Source of the DNA: Flavobacterium endoglycinae
Lineage (GTDB): Bacteria; Bacteroidota; Bacteroidia; Flavobacteriales; Flavobacteriaceae
DNA: 64,000 bases
NCBI RefSeq assembly: GCF_017352115.1
Contig: NZ_CP071448.1
Coordinates: 2,627,001-2,691,000 of the forward strand
Direction: 5' to 3'
Shown: positions 26,486-34,221 of the stretch, piece after piece
How the letters are laid out: each line of letters begins with the position of its first letter
Numbering within the stretch: the first letter of the stretch is position 1
Position numbers and translations under genes: made by a program
The notes under the pieces: generated by a model
What the model was told of the DNA's origin: nothing
The model's input: the letters and a program-made list of their open reading frames with translations, nothing else
Database searches by the model: none

Positions 26486-27139
26486 TTAAACCAGTTTCAC
26501 AAATAGGTTAGAAGCAATTTTATTAGAAAAAGACAATTCATGTTCGTTTACTTTAATTTTTACCGATAAATCGAAAGATTCTTTAGATAAAAATTCAATT
26601 TTAGAACCCAGCGCGATTCCCTGTTTGTCTAGATATTTTAGGAATTCAGAAGAAGTATCTTTTACACCCACGCAAATTCCGATTTGGTTTTCTTCCAATT
26701 CAGATAAAAGTTGTTTTTCAATCTTAATAATTCGGCCGTTTGCATCTGGAATCGGATCACCGTGTGGATCTTCTGTGGGATTACCCAGAAAATCATCCAA
26801 ACGGTTAATCAATTGTTCAGATTTAATATGTTCCAGCTGTTCCGCAATTTCATGCACTTCATCCCAGCTAAAATTCAGCTTTTCCACTAAAAATACTTCC
26901 CATAAACGATGTTTTCTCACAATCATTTTGGCAGCCAGTTTTCCGTTTTCTGTCAATGAAACACCTTGGTATTTTTTATAATTCACCAAATCTTTCTCTG
27001 CCAGTTTTTTTAGCATATCCGTTACAGAGGAAGCTTTTGTTTCCATGATTTCCGCAATAGCATTGGTACTGACTTCAGTTTCTGAAGCAGCCGTCAAGTG
27101 ATATATCGATTTTAAGTAGTTTTCTTCTGAAAAAGTCAT
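26486..27139 (-). CDS. DtxR/MntR-family metal-dependent transcriptional regulator
   Basis: A 217-residue regulator. The N-terminal winged helix (about 1-60, with TNAIAEIMETKASSVTDMLKKL as recognition region), the metal-binding dimerisation domain (HRLWEVFLVEKL, HEIAEQLEHI with Glu and His ligands, DPHGDPIP) and a C-terminal FeoA/SH3-like domain (about 150-217) are all present. The family represses metal uptake genes when Fe or Mn is bound. It sits directly downstream of mntH on the same strand, separated by an 8-mer tandem repeat. The palindrome at 29178-29195 is a candidate binding site. Confidence 0.93.
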   Translation of the reverse strand: MTFSEENYLKSIYHLTAASETEVSTNAIAEIMETKASSVTDMLKKLAEKDLVNYKKYQGVSLTENGKLAAKMIVRKHRLWEVFLVEKLNFSWDEVHEIAEQLEHIKSEQLINRLDDFLGNPTEDPHGDPIPDANGRIIKIEKQLLSELEENQIGICVGVKDTSSEFLKYLDKQGIALGSKIEFLSKESFDLSVKIKVNEHELSFSNKIASNLFVKLV

Positions 27140-27145
27140 TTATTT

Positions 27146-27209
27146 GAGGTTCAAAGGTTCAAAGGTTCAAAGGTTCAAAGGTTCAGAGGTTCAGAGGTTC
27201 AGAGGTTCA
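27146..27209. repeat. 8-mer tandem repeat (A/G)AGGTTCA x8
   Basis: Eight units in a row (GAGGTTCA or AAGGTTCA) start seven bases upstream of the mntR ATG and run into a hairpin-forming stretch (CAAAGGGAAAACTTTGTCCCTTTG). It fills the mntH-mntR gap. Copy-number change would alter the mntR leader. Related GTTCAAAG words occur at 36840-36960. Confidence 0.85.
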
Positions 27210-27253
27210 AAGGGAAAACTTTGTCCCTTTGAACCTCTGAGCCTTTGCCCCTT

Positions 27254-29122
27254 TTATTTAACAATCAACAAAGGTATCGAAATTTTATGTCTCAATTTGT
27301 CTACTGTTGTGCCAAAAAGAATATCTTTTAAGCCAGTATGGCCGTGGGTTCCCATTACTAGTATATCAAAAAAACCATTGTTGATGATTTCTGGGATTAT
27401 CTTAGCTGGTTTTCCAAAACCAAGTTCTGTTTCGATGTTGAAACCTTTCTGCGAAAGCATTTCTTTGTATTCTAATAATAGTTTTTCATCAATAGTAGTT
27501 TCATGATCGTGAACGTGAATTCCGTACATCAAAGCGCCAACGGTTTCAACAATATGAATAAGCGTGTATTTCGCCTCTATTCCTCCCAATTCGAAGGCAT
27601 GATTAAGAGCAGCTTCATCGGCACTTGTAAAATCGACAGAAACCGCAATATTTTTAACTTCCTGAGTTTTCTTTTGTGAGAAATGAAGCTTCAGGTTATG
27701 AGGCGAATGATTGATGGTTTTTTCTTTGAATTTGGCAATAAACGGTTTAAAAATGATATACAGCAATAATCCCGCAAATCCAAAAGCCAACGGAATTACG
27801 GTAAACCACAACAACGTTGGATTGTTCGAATTTTGAAGCCAAGAAGTGATTTCGTCATAAACCAATTTTGCATTCAACGAAACAATGATTGAAGCAATAA
27901 TCCACGAAACAACCTGAGTAGTTCGAGAAATATGAAAACCATTCATTTTCGATTTATCGCTTACAAAGTGAATGAGAGGAATAATTGCAAACCCTAACTG
28001 CAGACTCAGAATGACCTGACTTAGGATTAATAATTTTCCGGTAACATCTTCGCCATAAATGTAAATCACGATTAAGGCAGGAACAATGGCAATTAAACGT
28101 GTAATGATTCTACGAACCCAAGGCTGGATTCTAAAATGCAGATAACCTTCCATTACAATCTGTCCGGCAAGTGTTCCCGTAACTGTCGAACTTTGTCCGG
28201 CAGCAATTAAAGCAACGGCAAATAAAATAGGCGCCCATTTGGTTCCTAATAAAGGTTGCAGGAATTGATGTGCATCCTGAATTTCGGCAACTTCAAACAT
28301 TCCATTTTTATGAAAAGTGGCTGCGGCCAGAATTAAAATGGCAGCATTTACAAAAAAAGCAAGATTTAAAGCAATTGTAGAATCGATCAAATTGTATTTT
28401 AAAGCTTGTTTGATTCCTGCTGGCGTTCTGTCAAACTTTCGGGTTTGTACCAAAGAAGAATGTAGGTATAAGTTATGCGGCATTACTGTAGCACCAATAA
28501 TTCCGATCGCAATATACAAAGCGGCTGAATTTGGAATAGAAGGAACAAGTCCGCCAATGATTTTGTGGATTTCAGGTTCGGCAAAAATCATTTCAAAAAT
28601 GAAAGAGAAACCAATAATTGCCACCAGAGCAATTATAAAAGCTTCCATTTTGCGGATTCCTTTATTGATAAGAAATAAAAGAATAAAAGTATCCAGAACG
28701 GTAATCAAAACGCCTTCAAGAAGAGGAATTCCAAATAAAAGATTAATCCCGATCGCCATTCCTAAAACTTCTGCTAAATCACAGGCTGCAATGGCAATTT
28801 CGGCTAAAAAATATAAAATATAGTTGATGTATTTCGAATAGGTCTCTCTAGAAGCCTGAGCCAAATCACGCTGGGTAACAATTCCAAGACGTGCGCTCAA
28901 ACTCTGTAGAAGCAATGCCATTAAATTACTCATTAATAAAACCCAGACAAGTGTATAACCAAACTGGCTTCCGCCTGCAATATCAGTGGCCCAGTTTCCT
29001 GGGTCCATATAGCCAACGCTTACTAAATATGCTGGTCCTAAAAAGGCTAATATTTTTCGGAATCCTGTTTTTTTATGTTGTGTCGAAACGGATTCGTGTA
29101 CTTCTTCTAATGATTTAGTCAT
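27254..29122 (-). CDS. mntH: Nramp divalent metal transporter fused to UspA domain
   Basis: A 622-residue protein. Residues 1-440 are an Nramp (MntH) Mn(II)/Fe(II) proton symporter. TM1 has the metal-site motif DPGNWATD and TM6 has MPHNLYLHSSL. Residues about 475-622 form a universal stress protein domain (VSVDFTSADEAALNHA at its start and MGTHGHTGLKDILFGTTVDKL near its end). The transporter acts in the inner membrane and the Usp domain should be cytosolic, perhaps sensing nucleotide. It is transcribed from a promoter at 29142-29171 with a DtxR-type palindrome just upstream, followed by mntR. Confidence 0.95.
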   Translation of the reverse strand: MTKSLEEVHESVSTQHKKTGFRKILAFLGPAYLVSVGYMDPGNWATDIAGGSQFGYTLVWVLLMSNLMALLLQSLSARLGIVTQRDLAQASRETYSKYINYILYFLAEIAIAACDLAEVLGMAIGINLLFGIPLLEGVLITVLDTFILLFLINKGIRKMEAFIIALVAIIGFSFIFEMIFAEPEIHKIIGGLVPSIPNSAALYIAIGIIGATVMPHNLYLHSSLVQTRKFDRTPAGIKQALKYNLIDSTIALNLAFFVNAAILILAAATFHKNGMFEVAEIQDAHQFLQPLLGTKWAPILFAVALIAAGQSSTVTGTLAGQIVMEGYLHFRIQPWVRRIITRLIAIVPALIVIYIYGEDVTGKLLILSQVILSLQLGFAIIPLIHFVSDKSKMNGFHISRTTQVVSWIIASIIVSLNAKLVYDEITSWLQNSNNPTLLWFTVIPLAFGFAGLLLYIIFKPFIAKFKEKTINHSPHNLKLHFSQKKTQEVKNIAVSVDFTSADEAALNHAFELGGIEAKYTLIHIVETVGALMYGIHVHDHETTIDEKLLLEYKEMLSQKGFNIETELGFGKPAKIIPEIINNGFFDILVMGTHGHTGLKDILFGTTVDKLRHKISIPLLIVK

Positions 29123-29141
29123 TGTTAAAATATTGATTTCT

Positions 29142-29171
29142 CAAATATATAGAAAAATTATATTCGCTCAA
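29142..29171 (-). promoter_or_regulatory. mntH promoter
   Basis: On the minus strand TTG (29171-29169), 19 bases, then TATATTTG (29149-29142) is a full Bacteroidota promoter, about 20 bases before the mntH ATG at 29122. Confidence 0.7.
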
Positions 29172-29177
29172 CAATAT

Positions 29178-29195
29178 TTTTAGACTCGTCTAAAA
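29178..29195. promoter_or_regulatory. DtxR/MntR-type operator upstream of mntH
   Basis: TTTTAGACTCGTCTAAAA is a perfect 7-bp inverted repeat with a 4-base centre. It lies just upstream of the -33 element of mntH. The same arms (TTTAGA, 4 bases, TCTAAA) occur at 31293-31308 over the promoter of the TonB receptor. The adjacent DtxR-family gene is the obvious candidate regulator. Binding is inferred. Confidence 0.6.
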
Positions 29196-29196
29196 C

Positions 29197-29589
29197 TTAA
29201 ATGTTAGAATTCAAACATTTTGGACACAATCCCGAAAGTGTAAAGTTTATTTCGTTGACTTTATAATTGTGAGGCATTATATAACTTGGTTTCACGGTTT
29301 CAAGACATGTAATCTCATGACATTTCTCACAGCTGAAATGTGCGTGATTATGAATATGAACACGCTGATGAGAATGATTGCATTTTGCATATTTTACTGT
29401 TCCGTCAAGATTTGATATTTTATGAATGATATCTTCATTCACCAGACGATCTAAGATTCGGTAGATCGTCACTCGATCACAGATATCGTTTAATAATTTC
29501 TGAATTTCGGAATGAGAGAGTGCTGTTTTAGATTTCTCAAAAACCTCTAAAATGGCTGTCTTTGCTGTAGTATTTCGTGTCGTTTTCAT
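29197..29589 (-). CDS. Fur-family transcriptional regulator (Zur-like)
   Basis: A 130-residue Fur protein. It has an N-terminal winged helix (SHSEIQKLLNDICDRVTIYRILDRL) and a His-rich metal region (CNHSHQRVHIHNHAHFSCEKC, which begins near residue 70). Two CxxC pairs (CEKC and CPKC) build the structural zinc site. Which metal it senses cannot be told from sequence. It is divergent from merC, with Fur-type palindromes between them. It therefore probably regulates merC and itself. Confidence 0.92.
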   Translation of the reverse strand: MKTTRNTTAKTAILEVFEKSKTALSHSEIQKLLNDICDRVTIYRILDRLVNEDIIHKISNLDGTVKYAKCNHSHQRVHIHNHAHFSCEKCHEITCLETVKPSYIMPHNYKVNEINFTLSGLCPKCLNSNI

Positions 29590-29613
29590 TTTTAGCAGAA
29601 TTAAAAATTTATA

Positions 29614-29663
29614 GCAACAATGTTGCGTTTTGTAAAATAATGTATATTTGCAACATTATTGCA
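29614..29663. promoter_or_regulatory. merC promoter with two Fur/Zur-type palindromes
   Basis: TTG at 29623-29625, 17 bases, then TATATTTG at 29643-29650 forms the merC promoter. GCAACAATGTTGC (29614-29626, perfect 5-bp arms) covers the -33 element. TGCAACATTATTGCA (29649-29663, perfect 5-bp arms around 5 bases) begins in the -7 box and covers the transcript start. The two share TGCAAC-type half-sites. Binding of the divergent Fur protein here would block merC and possibly its own gene. Confidence 0.6.
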
Positions 29664-29682
29664 TTAAACAAATGTACACGAT

Positions 29683-30036
29683 ATGAAGAAAACAACCACA
29701 TCTTTTTACGATATTTTAGGAATTTCAAGTGCCACGCTTTGTCTGGTTCATTGTTTGATTTTTCCAATTTTAGCCATCCTGCCTTTGGGCTTTGTACACA
29801 ATCCAATTATCGATTTGCTGTTTGCTTCACTAGGTCTATTTGCGATTCTCAAAATTATAAAAAATTCGGCTCTTTTGATCTCAGCGATATTAGTAGTATC
29901 AATGAGTTTAATTTGGATCAGTATTTTGAGCGAACTTTTTTTCGAGATGCATCTCGATTTAATTTACTATGGTGGAATTGGAATGATTATAGGGCATTTA
30001 ATTAATTACAAGTTACACAGAAAACAAAATCATTAA
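29683..30036 (+). CDS. MerC-domain membrane protein
   Basis: A 117-residue protein with four hydrophobic segments. It begins with the MerC-type motif SATLCLVHCLIFPILAILPLG, in which the two Cys could bind a soft metal. MerC proteins of mercury operons move Hg(II). In Flavobacteria such proteins stand beside Fur regulators without mer genes, so zinc or another metal seems more likely here (inference). It is followed ten bases later by the flavoprotein gene. A Fur-type operator overlaps its promoter. Confidence 0.88.
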   Translation: MKKTTTSFYDILGISSATLCLVHCLIFPILAILPLGFVHNPIIDLLFASLGLFAILKIIKNSALLISAILVVSMSLIWISILSELFFEMHLDLIYYGGIGMIIGHLINYKLHRKQNH

Positions 30037-30046
30037 AAATAAAAAT

Positions 30047-30955
30047 ATGGAAAAGAAACATTTTGAAGTGATTATCGTTGGCGGAAGCTACAGCGGATTA
30101 TCGGCTGCAATGAGTTTGGGACGTTCTTTGCGTAAAGTTTTGGTTATCGATAGTGGCCTGCCATGTAACAGACAAACACCACATTCTCATAATTTTATTA
30201 CACAAGACGGCGAAAAGCCAGCTGTTATTTCGGCGAAAGCCAAATTGCAGGTTGACATTTACAAAACCGTTCAATTTTATAATGGACTTGCGGTAAAAGC
30301 ACTTCAAATAGATAAAGGTTTTGAAATTGAAACCGAATCTGGAGATGTTTTTACTGCAAGAAAAGTATTGTTTGCAACCGGAGTAAAAGATTTGTTTCCG
30401 AAAATTGATGGTTTTGCAGATTGCTGGGGGATTTCGGTTTTACATTGTCCGTATTGTCATGGTTATGAAGTCAAAAATGAAAAAACGGCCATTATTGCTA
30501 ATGGCGAAATGGGATTTGAATATGCAAAACTGATTTCGAACTGGACAAAAGACCTTCGTTTGTGTACCAATGGAAAATCTGAATTGACTTTGGAACAAAC
30601 GCAAATTCTTAAAAATCATGGTGTTTTGATCTTAGAAAATGAAATTGATTCTTTAGAACATAATGAAGGTTATGTTTCGAATATCATTTTCAAAAACGAA
30701 GAAAAAATTTCTGTAAAAGCCATTTATGCTAAAGTTCCTTTTGAACAGCATTGTTCTTTACCAGAAGAGTTAGGCTGTGAAATCAATGAACAGGGCTATT
30801 TGAAAGTTGATTTTATGCAGAAAACAACCGTTCCAGGAATTTTCGGAAGTGGCGATGCTACCACTCAAATGCGTTCTGTGGCGTTGGCTGTTTCTTCTGG
30901 ATCTTTCGCGGGAGCGGTAATTAACAAGGAACTTATCGACGAAGATTTTGTATGA
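30047..30955 (+). CDS. Thioredoxin-reductase-like NAD(P)/FAD oxidoreductase
   Basis: A 302-residue flavoprotein. The FAD-binding GGSYSGLSAAMSLGR near the N-terminus, the redox pair CPYC in VLHCPYCHGYE (about residues 134-137) and the C-terminal FGSGDATTQMRSVALAVSSG fit the thioredoxin reductase superfamily. The active-site pair of true TrxR is usually CATC. CPYC marks a side branch whose partner is unknown. It is co-transcribed with merC, which suggests a thiol or metal-reduction role. Confidence 0.9.
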   Translation: MEKKHFEVIIVGGSYSGLSAAMSLGRSLRKVLVIDSGLPCNRQTPHSHNFITQDGEKPAVISAKAKLQVDIYKTVQFYNGLAVKALQIDKGFEIETESGDVFTARKVLFATGVKDLFPKIDGFADCWGISVLHCPYCHGYEVKNEKTAIIANGEMGFEYAKLISNWTKDLRLCTNGKSELTLEQTQILKNHGVLILENEIDSLEHNEGYVSNIIFKNEEKISVKAIYAKVPFEQHCSLPEELGCEINEQGYLKVDFMQKTTVPGIFGSGDATTQMRSVALAVSSGSFAGAVINKELIDEDFV

Positions 30956-30999
30956 TGCTTCACCCGACAGATTTTTAAACCTTTTGGGTTTTAATTCAA

Positions 31000-31134
31000 T
31001 AGCCCCTATCTTCAGCTAGGGGGTTATGATTTTGATTAGAAAAGGGCTTTAGCCAAACCTGCATTTTTTGGCTAAAGCCCTTTTCCGCATTATTTATATT
31101 TCCATCCAGCTAAAGCTGGACGCTATTCAATTTT
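31000..31134. repeat. Nested palindromes after the flavoprotein gene
   Basis: An inner perfect stem (AAAAGGGCTTTAGCCAAA paired with TTTGGCTAAAGCCCTTTT, about 31040-31084) sits between weaker outer palindromes (CTTCAGCTAGGGGG at about 31010-31023 and CCAGCTAAAGCTGG at about 31106-31119). The ends share AATAGC/GCTATT. The inner hairpin could stop transcription of the merC operon. The rest of this 370-base gap holds only the receptor promoter. Confidence 0.75.
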
Positions 31135-31292
31135 TATTAGAAACTTATCTATGTGTGAAAGCAAGCTTTTTCTTTTACCTTTTTTAAAGGAGCGTAATTC
31201 TATGCTTCTATGTGTTTGAATGTTTTTTAACGGATTGAAATTGAAATGTTTTAAAAAATTTATTTACGAATAATTATATATCAAATTTAATT

Positions 31293-31308
31293 TTTAGATT
31301 TGTCTAAA
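31293..31308 (+). promoter_or_regulatory. DtxR-type operator over the TonB receptor promoter
   Basis: TTTAGATTTGTCTAAA has perfect 6-bp arms and a 4-base centre, matching the mntH site. It contains TAGATTTG (31295-31302), a -7 box, so a bound repressor would block the promoter directly. The ATG follows 15 bases later, at 31324. Confidence 0.6.
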
Positions 31309-31323
31309 TTTAATTTTATAATA

Positions 31324-33576
31324 ATGAAATATTTATTTTTGATAATAGTAATAATTTCAACTAAAAGCCTATACTCACAAAATGTCTCCGGAAAAGTAGA
31401 AGCATCAATTCCTGATGGTCAGGAAATTAATGTGAGTTTATTAAATACCAACTTTAAAACTCAAACCGATTCTTTGGGGATTTATCGCCTTCAAAATATT
31501 CCAAAAGGAACTTACAAAATCCATGTAGTTGCAACTGGATTTAAACCTATAACCCAGAAAATTTTGGTTTTAGAAAATGAAAATTTGAATTTAAATTTTG
31601 AATTGGAAGAAGATCAAAATGAATTGAACGAAGTAGTGGTTTCGGGAACTTTAAAACCGGTAAAACGCTTAGAAAGTGCCGTTCCCGTTGAGGTCTATTC
31701 GCCGGTTTTCTTCAAGAAAAATCCAACGCCAAGTATTTACGATGCGCTTCAAAACATAAACGGCGTTCGTCCGCAATTGAATTGTGGCGTTTGTAATACA
31801 GGCGATATTCATATAAACGGATTAGAAGGTCCGTATACTTTGGTGATGATTGACGGAATGCCTATTGTGAGCAGTCTTTCGACGGTTTATGGTTTATCGG
31901 GAATTCCGAATTCTTTGGTCGAAAGAATTGAAATCGTAAAAGGACCTGCGTCATCTCTTTACGGAAGTGAAGCCGTTGGCGGTTTGATTAATATTATTAC
32001 TAAAAATCCAACCACAGCGCCAACTTTTTCTGCGGATTATTTCACGACTTCTTATTTTGAAAGTAATCTCGATTTGGGAATCAAATTTAATGCAGGGAAA
32101 AAAGCGACTTCACTCATCGGAATTAATTATTTTAATTATGATCAGGTTATCGATAAAGACAAAGACAACTTTACGGATGTCACGCTTTCTGAAAGAATCT
32201 CAGTATTTAATAAATGGAGTTTCAAACGAAATAACAATCGACTTTTTACGATTGCAGCGCGCGGAATGTACGAAGATCGCTGGGGTGGAGACATTCGTTG
32301 GGAAAAGAAATACCGTGGAGGTGACGAAATTTACGGCGAAAGCATTTATACCAAAAGAGCTGAATTAATTGGAAGTTATCAATTGCCATTTGAAGAAAAA
32401 CTGATGCTTTCGTTCTCTGGAAACGTTCATTATCAAGACAGTCGATATGGAACAACATCGTATATCGCGAATCAGAAAATTGGTTTTTTGCAATTGACTT
32501 GGGATAAAAAAATTGGACGAAACGATTTATTGGCGGGAATTGCCAGCCGATATACCTATTATGATGATAATACGCCCGCAACAAAAGATCCAGAAAACAC
32601 TTGGCTTCCAGGGATTTTTGTGCAGGACGAAATTACGTTTTCTCCAAAAAGCCAGATTTTGCTCGGAATGCGATATGATTACAACTCGATTCACGGTTCT
32701 ATTTTGACGCCGAGATTTGCGTATCGATTTAAAGCCAACGAAAACACGATTTTTAGATTAAATGCCGGAACTGGATTTCGTGTTGTGAATTTGTTTACCG
32801 AAGATCATGCAGCTTTGACAGGTTCGAGAGATGTAATTATTAAAAACGATTTGAAACCTGAAAAGTCGGTAAATGTCAATTTAAATTACATCCAGAAAAT
32901 CAATTTTGGAAACGGAACTTTTATGGGAATTGAAACGACGGCTTTTTACACGAGATTCAGCAATAAAATCATTTCAGATTACGAAACCAATCCAAACGAA
33001 ATCATCTATGACAATATTGATGGTTATGCTATAAGTCAAGGAATAAGCACAAATATCGATCTTAATTTTCCGTCGGGATTAAAGTTTATTGTGGGAGCAA
33101 CGGTTTTAGACAACAAAAATGTCGAAAACGGAATTTCGGAAAAACCTTTTTTGACAGAGAATTTTACGGGAACTTGGAGTGTTTCGTATAAAATCCAGCC
33201 TTGGGATTTATCATTGGATTATACCGGAAATGTTTACAGTCCGATGAAATTGCCATTGTTGAGTGAATATGATCCAAGAAGTCCGAAATCGCCTTGGTAC
33301 AGTATTCAGAATATTCAGTTTACGTATTCAGGTTGGAAAGATTTTGAAGTTTATGGCGGAATTAAAAATCTGCTGAACTTTACACCAAAGCAGAATAATC
33401 CGTTTTTGATTTCGAGAACGAATGATCCTTTTGATAAAAATGTGCAGTATGATTCGGCTGGAAAAGTTCTGGTAACGCCTGATAATGCATACGGTTTGAC
33501 ATTTGATACGACTTATGTTTACGGACAAAATCAAACTATTCGAGGATTTTTGGGATTGCGCTATACGTTTAGGTAA
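31324..33576 (+). CDS. TonB-dependent outer-membrane receptor, probably metal uptake
   Basis: A 750-residue receptor. A signal peptide (MKYLFLIIVIISTKSLYSQ) is followed by a carboxypeptidase-regulatory-like domain (about 20-100), a plug domain (about 110-225, with KGPASSLYGSEAVGGLINIITK) and a beta-barrel ending in LRYTF. The plug has an unusual Cys pair (CGVCNTG, about residues 154-157) that could touch a metal or be oxidised. An in-frame TTG at 31300 lies in the operator and is rejected. The gene stands alone without a SusD partner. The operator suggests Fe, Mn or Zn control. Confidence 0.93.
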   Translation: MKYLFLIIVIISTKSLYSQNVSGKVEASIPDGQEINVSLLNTNFKTQTDSLGIYRLQNIPKGTYKIHVVATGFKPITQKILVLENENLNLNFELEEDQNELNEVVVSGTLKPVKRLESAVPVEVYSPVFFKKNPTPSIYDALQNINGVRPQLNCGVCNTGDIHINGLEGPYTLVMIDGMPIVSSLSTVYGLSGIPNSLVERIEIVKGPASSLYGSEAVGGLINIITKNPTTAPTFSADYFTTSYFESNLDLGIKFNAGKKATSLIGINYFNYDQVIDKDKDNFTDVTLSERISVFNKWSFKRNNNRLFTIAARGMYEDRWGGDIRWEKKYRGGDEIYGESIYTKRAELIGSYQLPFEEKLMLSFSGNVHYQDSRYGTTSYIANQKIGFLQLTWDKKIGRNDLLAGIASRYTYYDDNTPATKDPENTWLPGIFVQDEITFSPKSQILLGMRYDYNSIHGSILTPRFAYRFKANENTIFRLNAGTGFRVVNLFTEDHAALTGSRDVIIKNDLKPEKSVNVNLNYIQKINFGNGTFMGIETTAFYTRFSNKIISDYETNPNEIIYDNIDGYAISQGISTNIDLNFPSGLKFIVGATVLDNKNVENGISEKPFLTENFTGTWSVSYKIQPWDLSLDYTGNVYSPMKLPLLSEYDPRSPKSPWYSIQNIQFTYSGWKDFEVYGGIKNLLNFTPKQNNPFLISRTNDPFDKNVQYDSAGKVLVTPDNAYGLTFDTTYVYGQNQTIRGFLGLRYTFR

Positions 33577-33584
33577 TTTTATTC

Positions 33585-33722
33585 GCCACGAATTCACGAA
33601 TTATTTTAAAAATTGTCTCTAACGCGAAACAGCTAGAAGAAGATACACAAATTACTTTTAATGATTAATCCGTGTAATTTTATGTGGTTGGATCTCTACA
33701 CAATAATTCGTGAATTCGTGGC
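33585..33722. repeat. Inverted repeat between TonB receptor and thioredoxin gene
   Basis: A 21-base arm (GCCACGAATTCACGAATTA and two more bases, 33585-33605) is perfectly inverted at 33702-33722. A similar word lies at about 21200-21219 after the AraC gene, so it is dispersed. It may still let transcription pass into the thioredoxin gene. Confidence 0.85.
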
Positions 33723-33737
33723 TAAAAACAAAAAACA

Positions 33738-34202
33738 ATGAAAAAGCTTCTTCTATTTATTCTTTTCTTCGGAATAACTTCAACAGGATTCTGCCAGTTA
33801 CAAAGTAGGACTTTTGAGGACGCAGAAAGCTTGCAGCAAATTCAGAAACGAAAAATTATTGTTTTCATTCATACAGATTGGTGCCAATTTTGCCAAAGAA
33901 TGAAAGCGACAACGTTTAAAAATCAGGAAATTATTCAAAAACTAAACGCTGATTTCTATTTCATTGATTTCAATGCCGAAGAAAAGCGAGATATAAACTT
34001 CAATAATCGCATTTTTAAATATCAGCCTTCTGGAAATAATGTAGGCGTTCATGAATTGGCTTTGCAATTAGGAACACAAAATAATCAAATTGTATATCCA
34101 ATTTTGTGTGTTTTGAATGAGAAAAATGAGATTATCTTTCAGTATTCAAACTATTTATCTCCAAAGGATTTTAAACTGCTTTTAGAAAATCTAGAGAAAT
34201 AA
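33738..34202 (+). CDS. Secreted thioredoxin-fold protein
   Basis: A 154-residue protein with a signal peptide (MKKLLLFILFFGITSTGFCQ) and a thioredoxin-like domain with the redox pair CQFC (Cys49 and Cys52, in DWCQFCQRM). A conserved Pro lies in YPILCVLNE. It probably acts in the periplasm as a thiol-disulfide protein. It follows the receptor whose plug has a Cys pair, and lies 20 bases before crtY. Whether it serves the receptor is only inferred. Confidence 0.88.
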   Translation: MKKLLLFILFFGITSTGFCQLQSRTFEDAESLQQIQKRKIIVFIHTDWCQFCQRMKATTFKNQEIIQKLNADFYFIDFNAEEKRDINFNNRIFKYQPSGNNVGVHELALQLGTQNNQIVYPILCVLNEKNEIIFQYSNYLSPKDFKLLLENLEK

Positions 34203-34221
34203 AATTTTCTTATTTTTGAAA

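Noticed and set aside
27144..27506. Plus-strand frame across the 8-mer repeat and the end of mntH
   Set aside because: It translates the repeat and then the reverse strand of the Usp domain, so it is a shadow of mntH.
29577..30005. 142-residue frame overlapping merC
   Set aside because: It overlaps the promoter and merC in another frame. MerC has the recognisable motif and the promoter placement.
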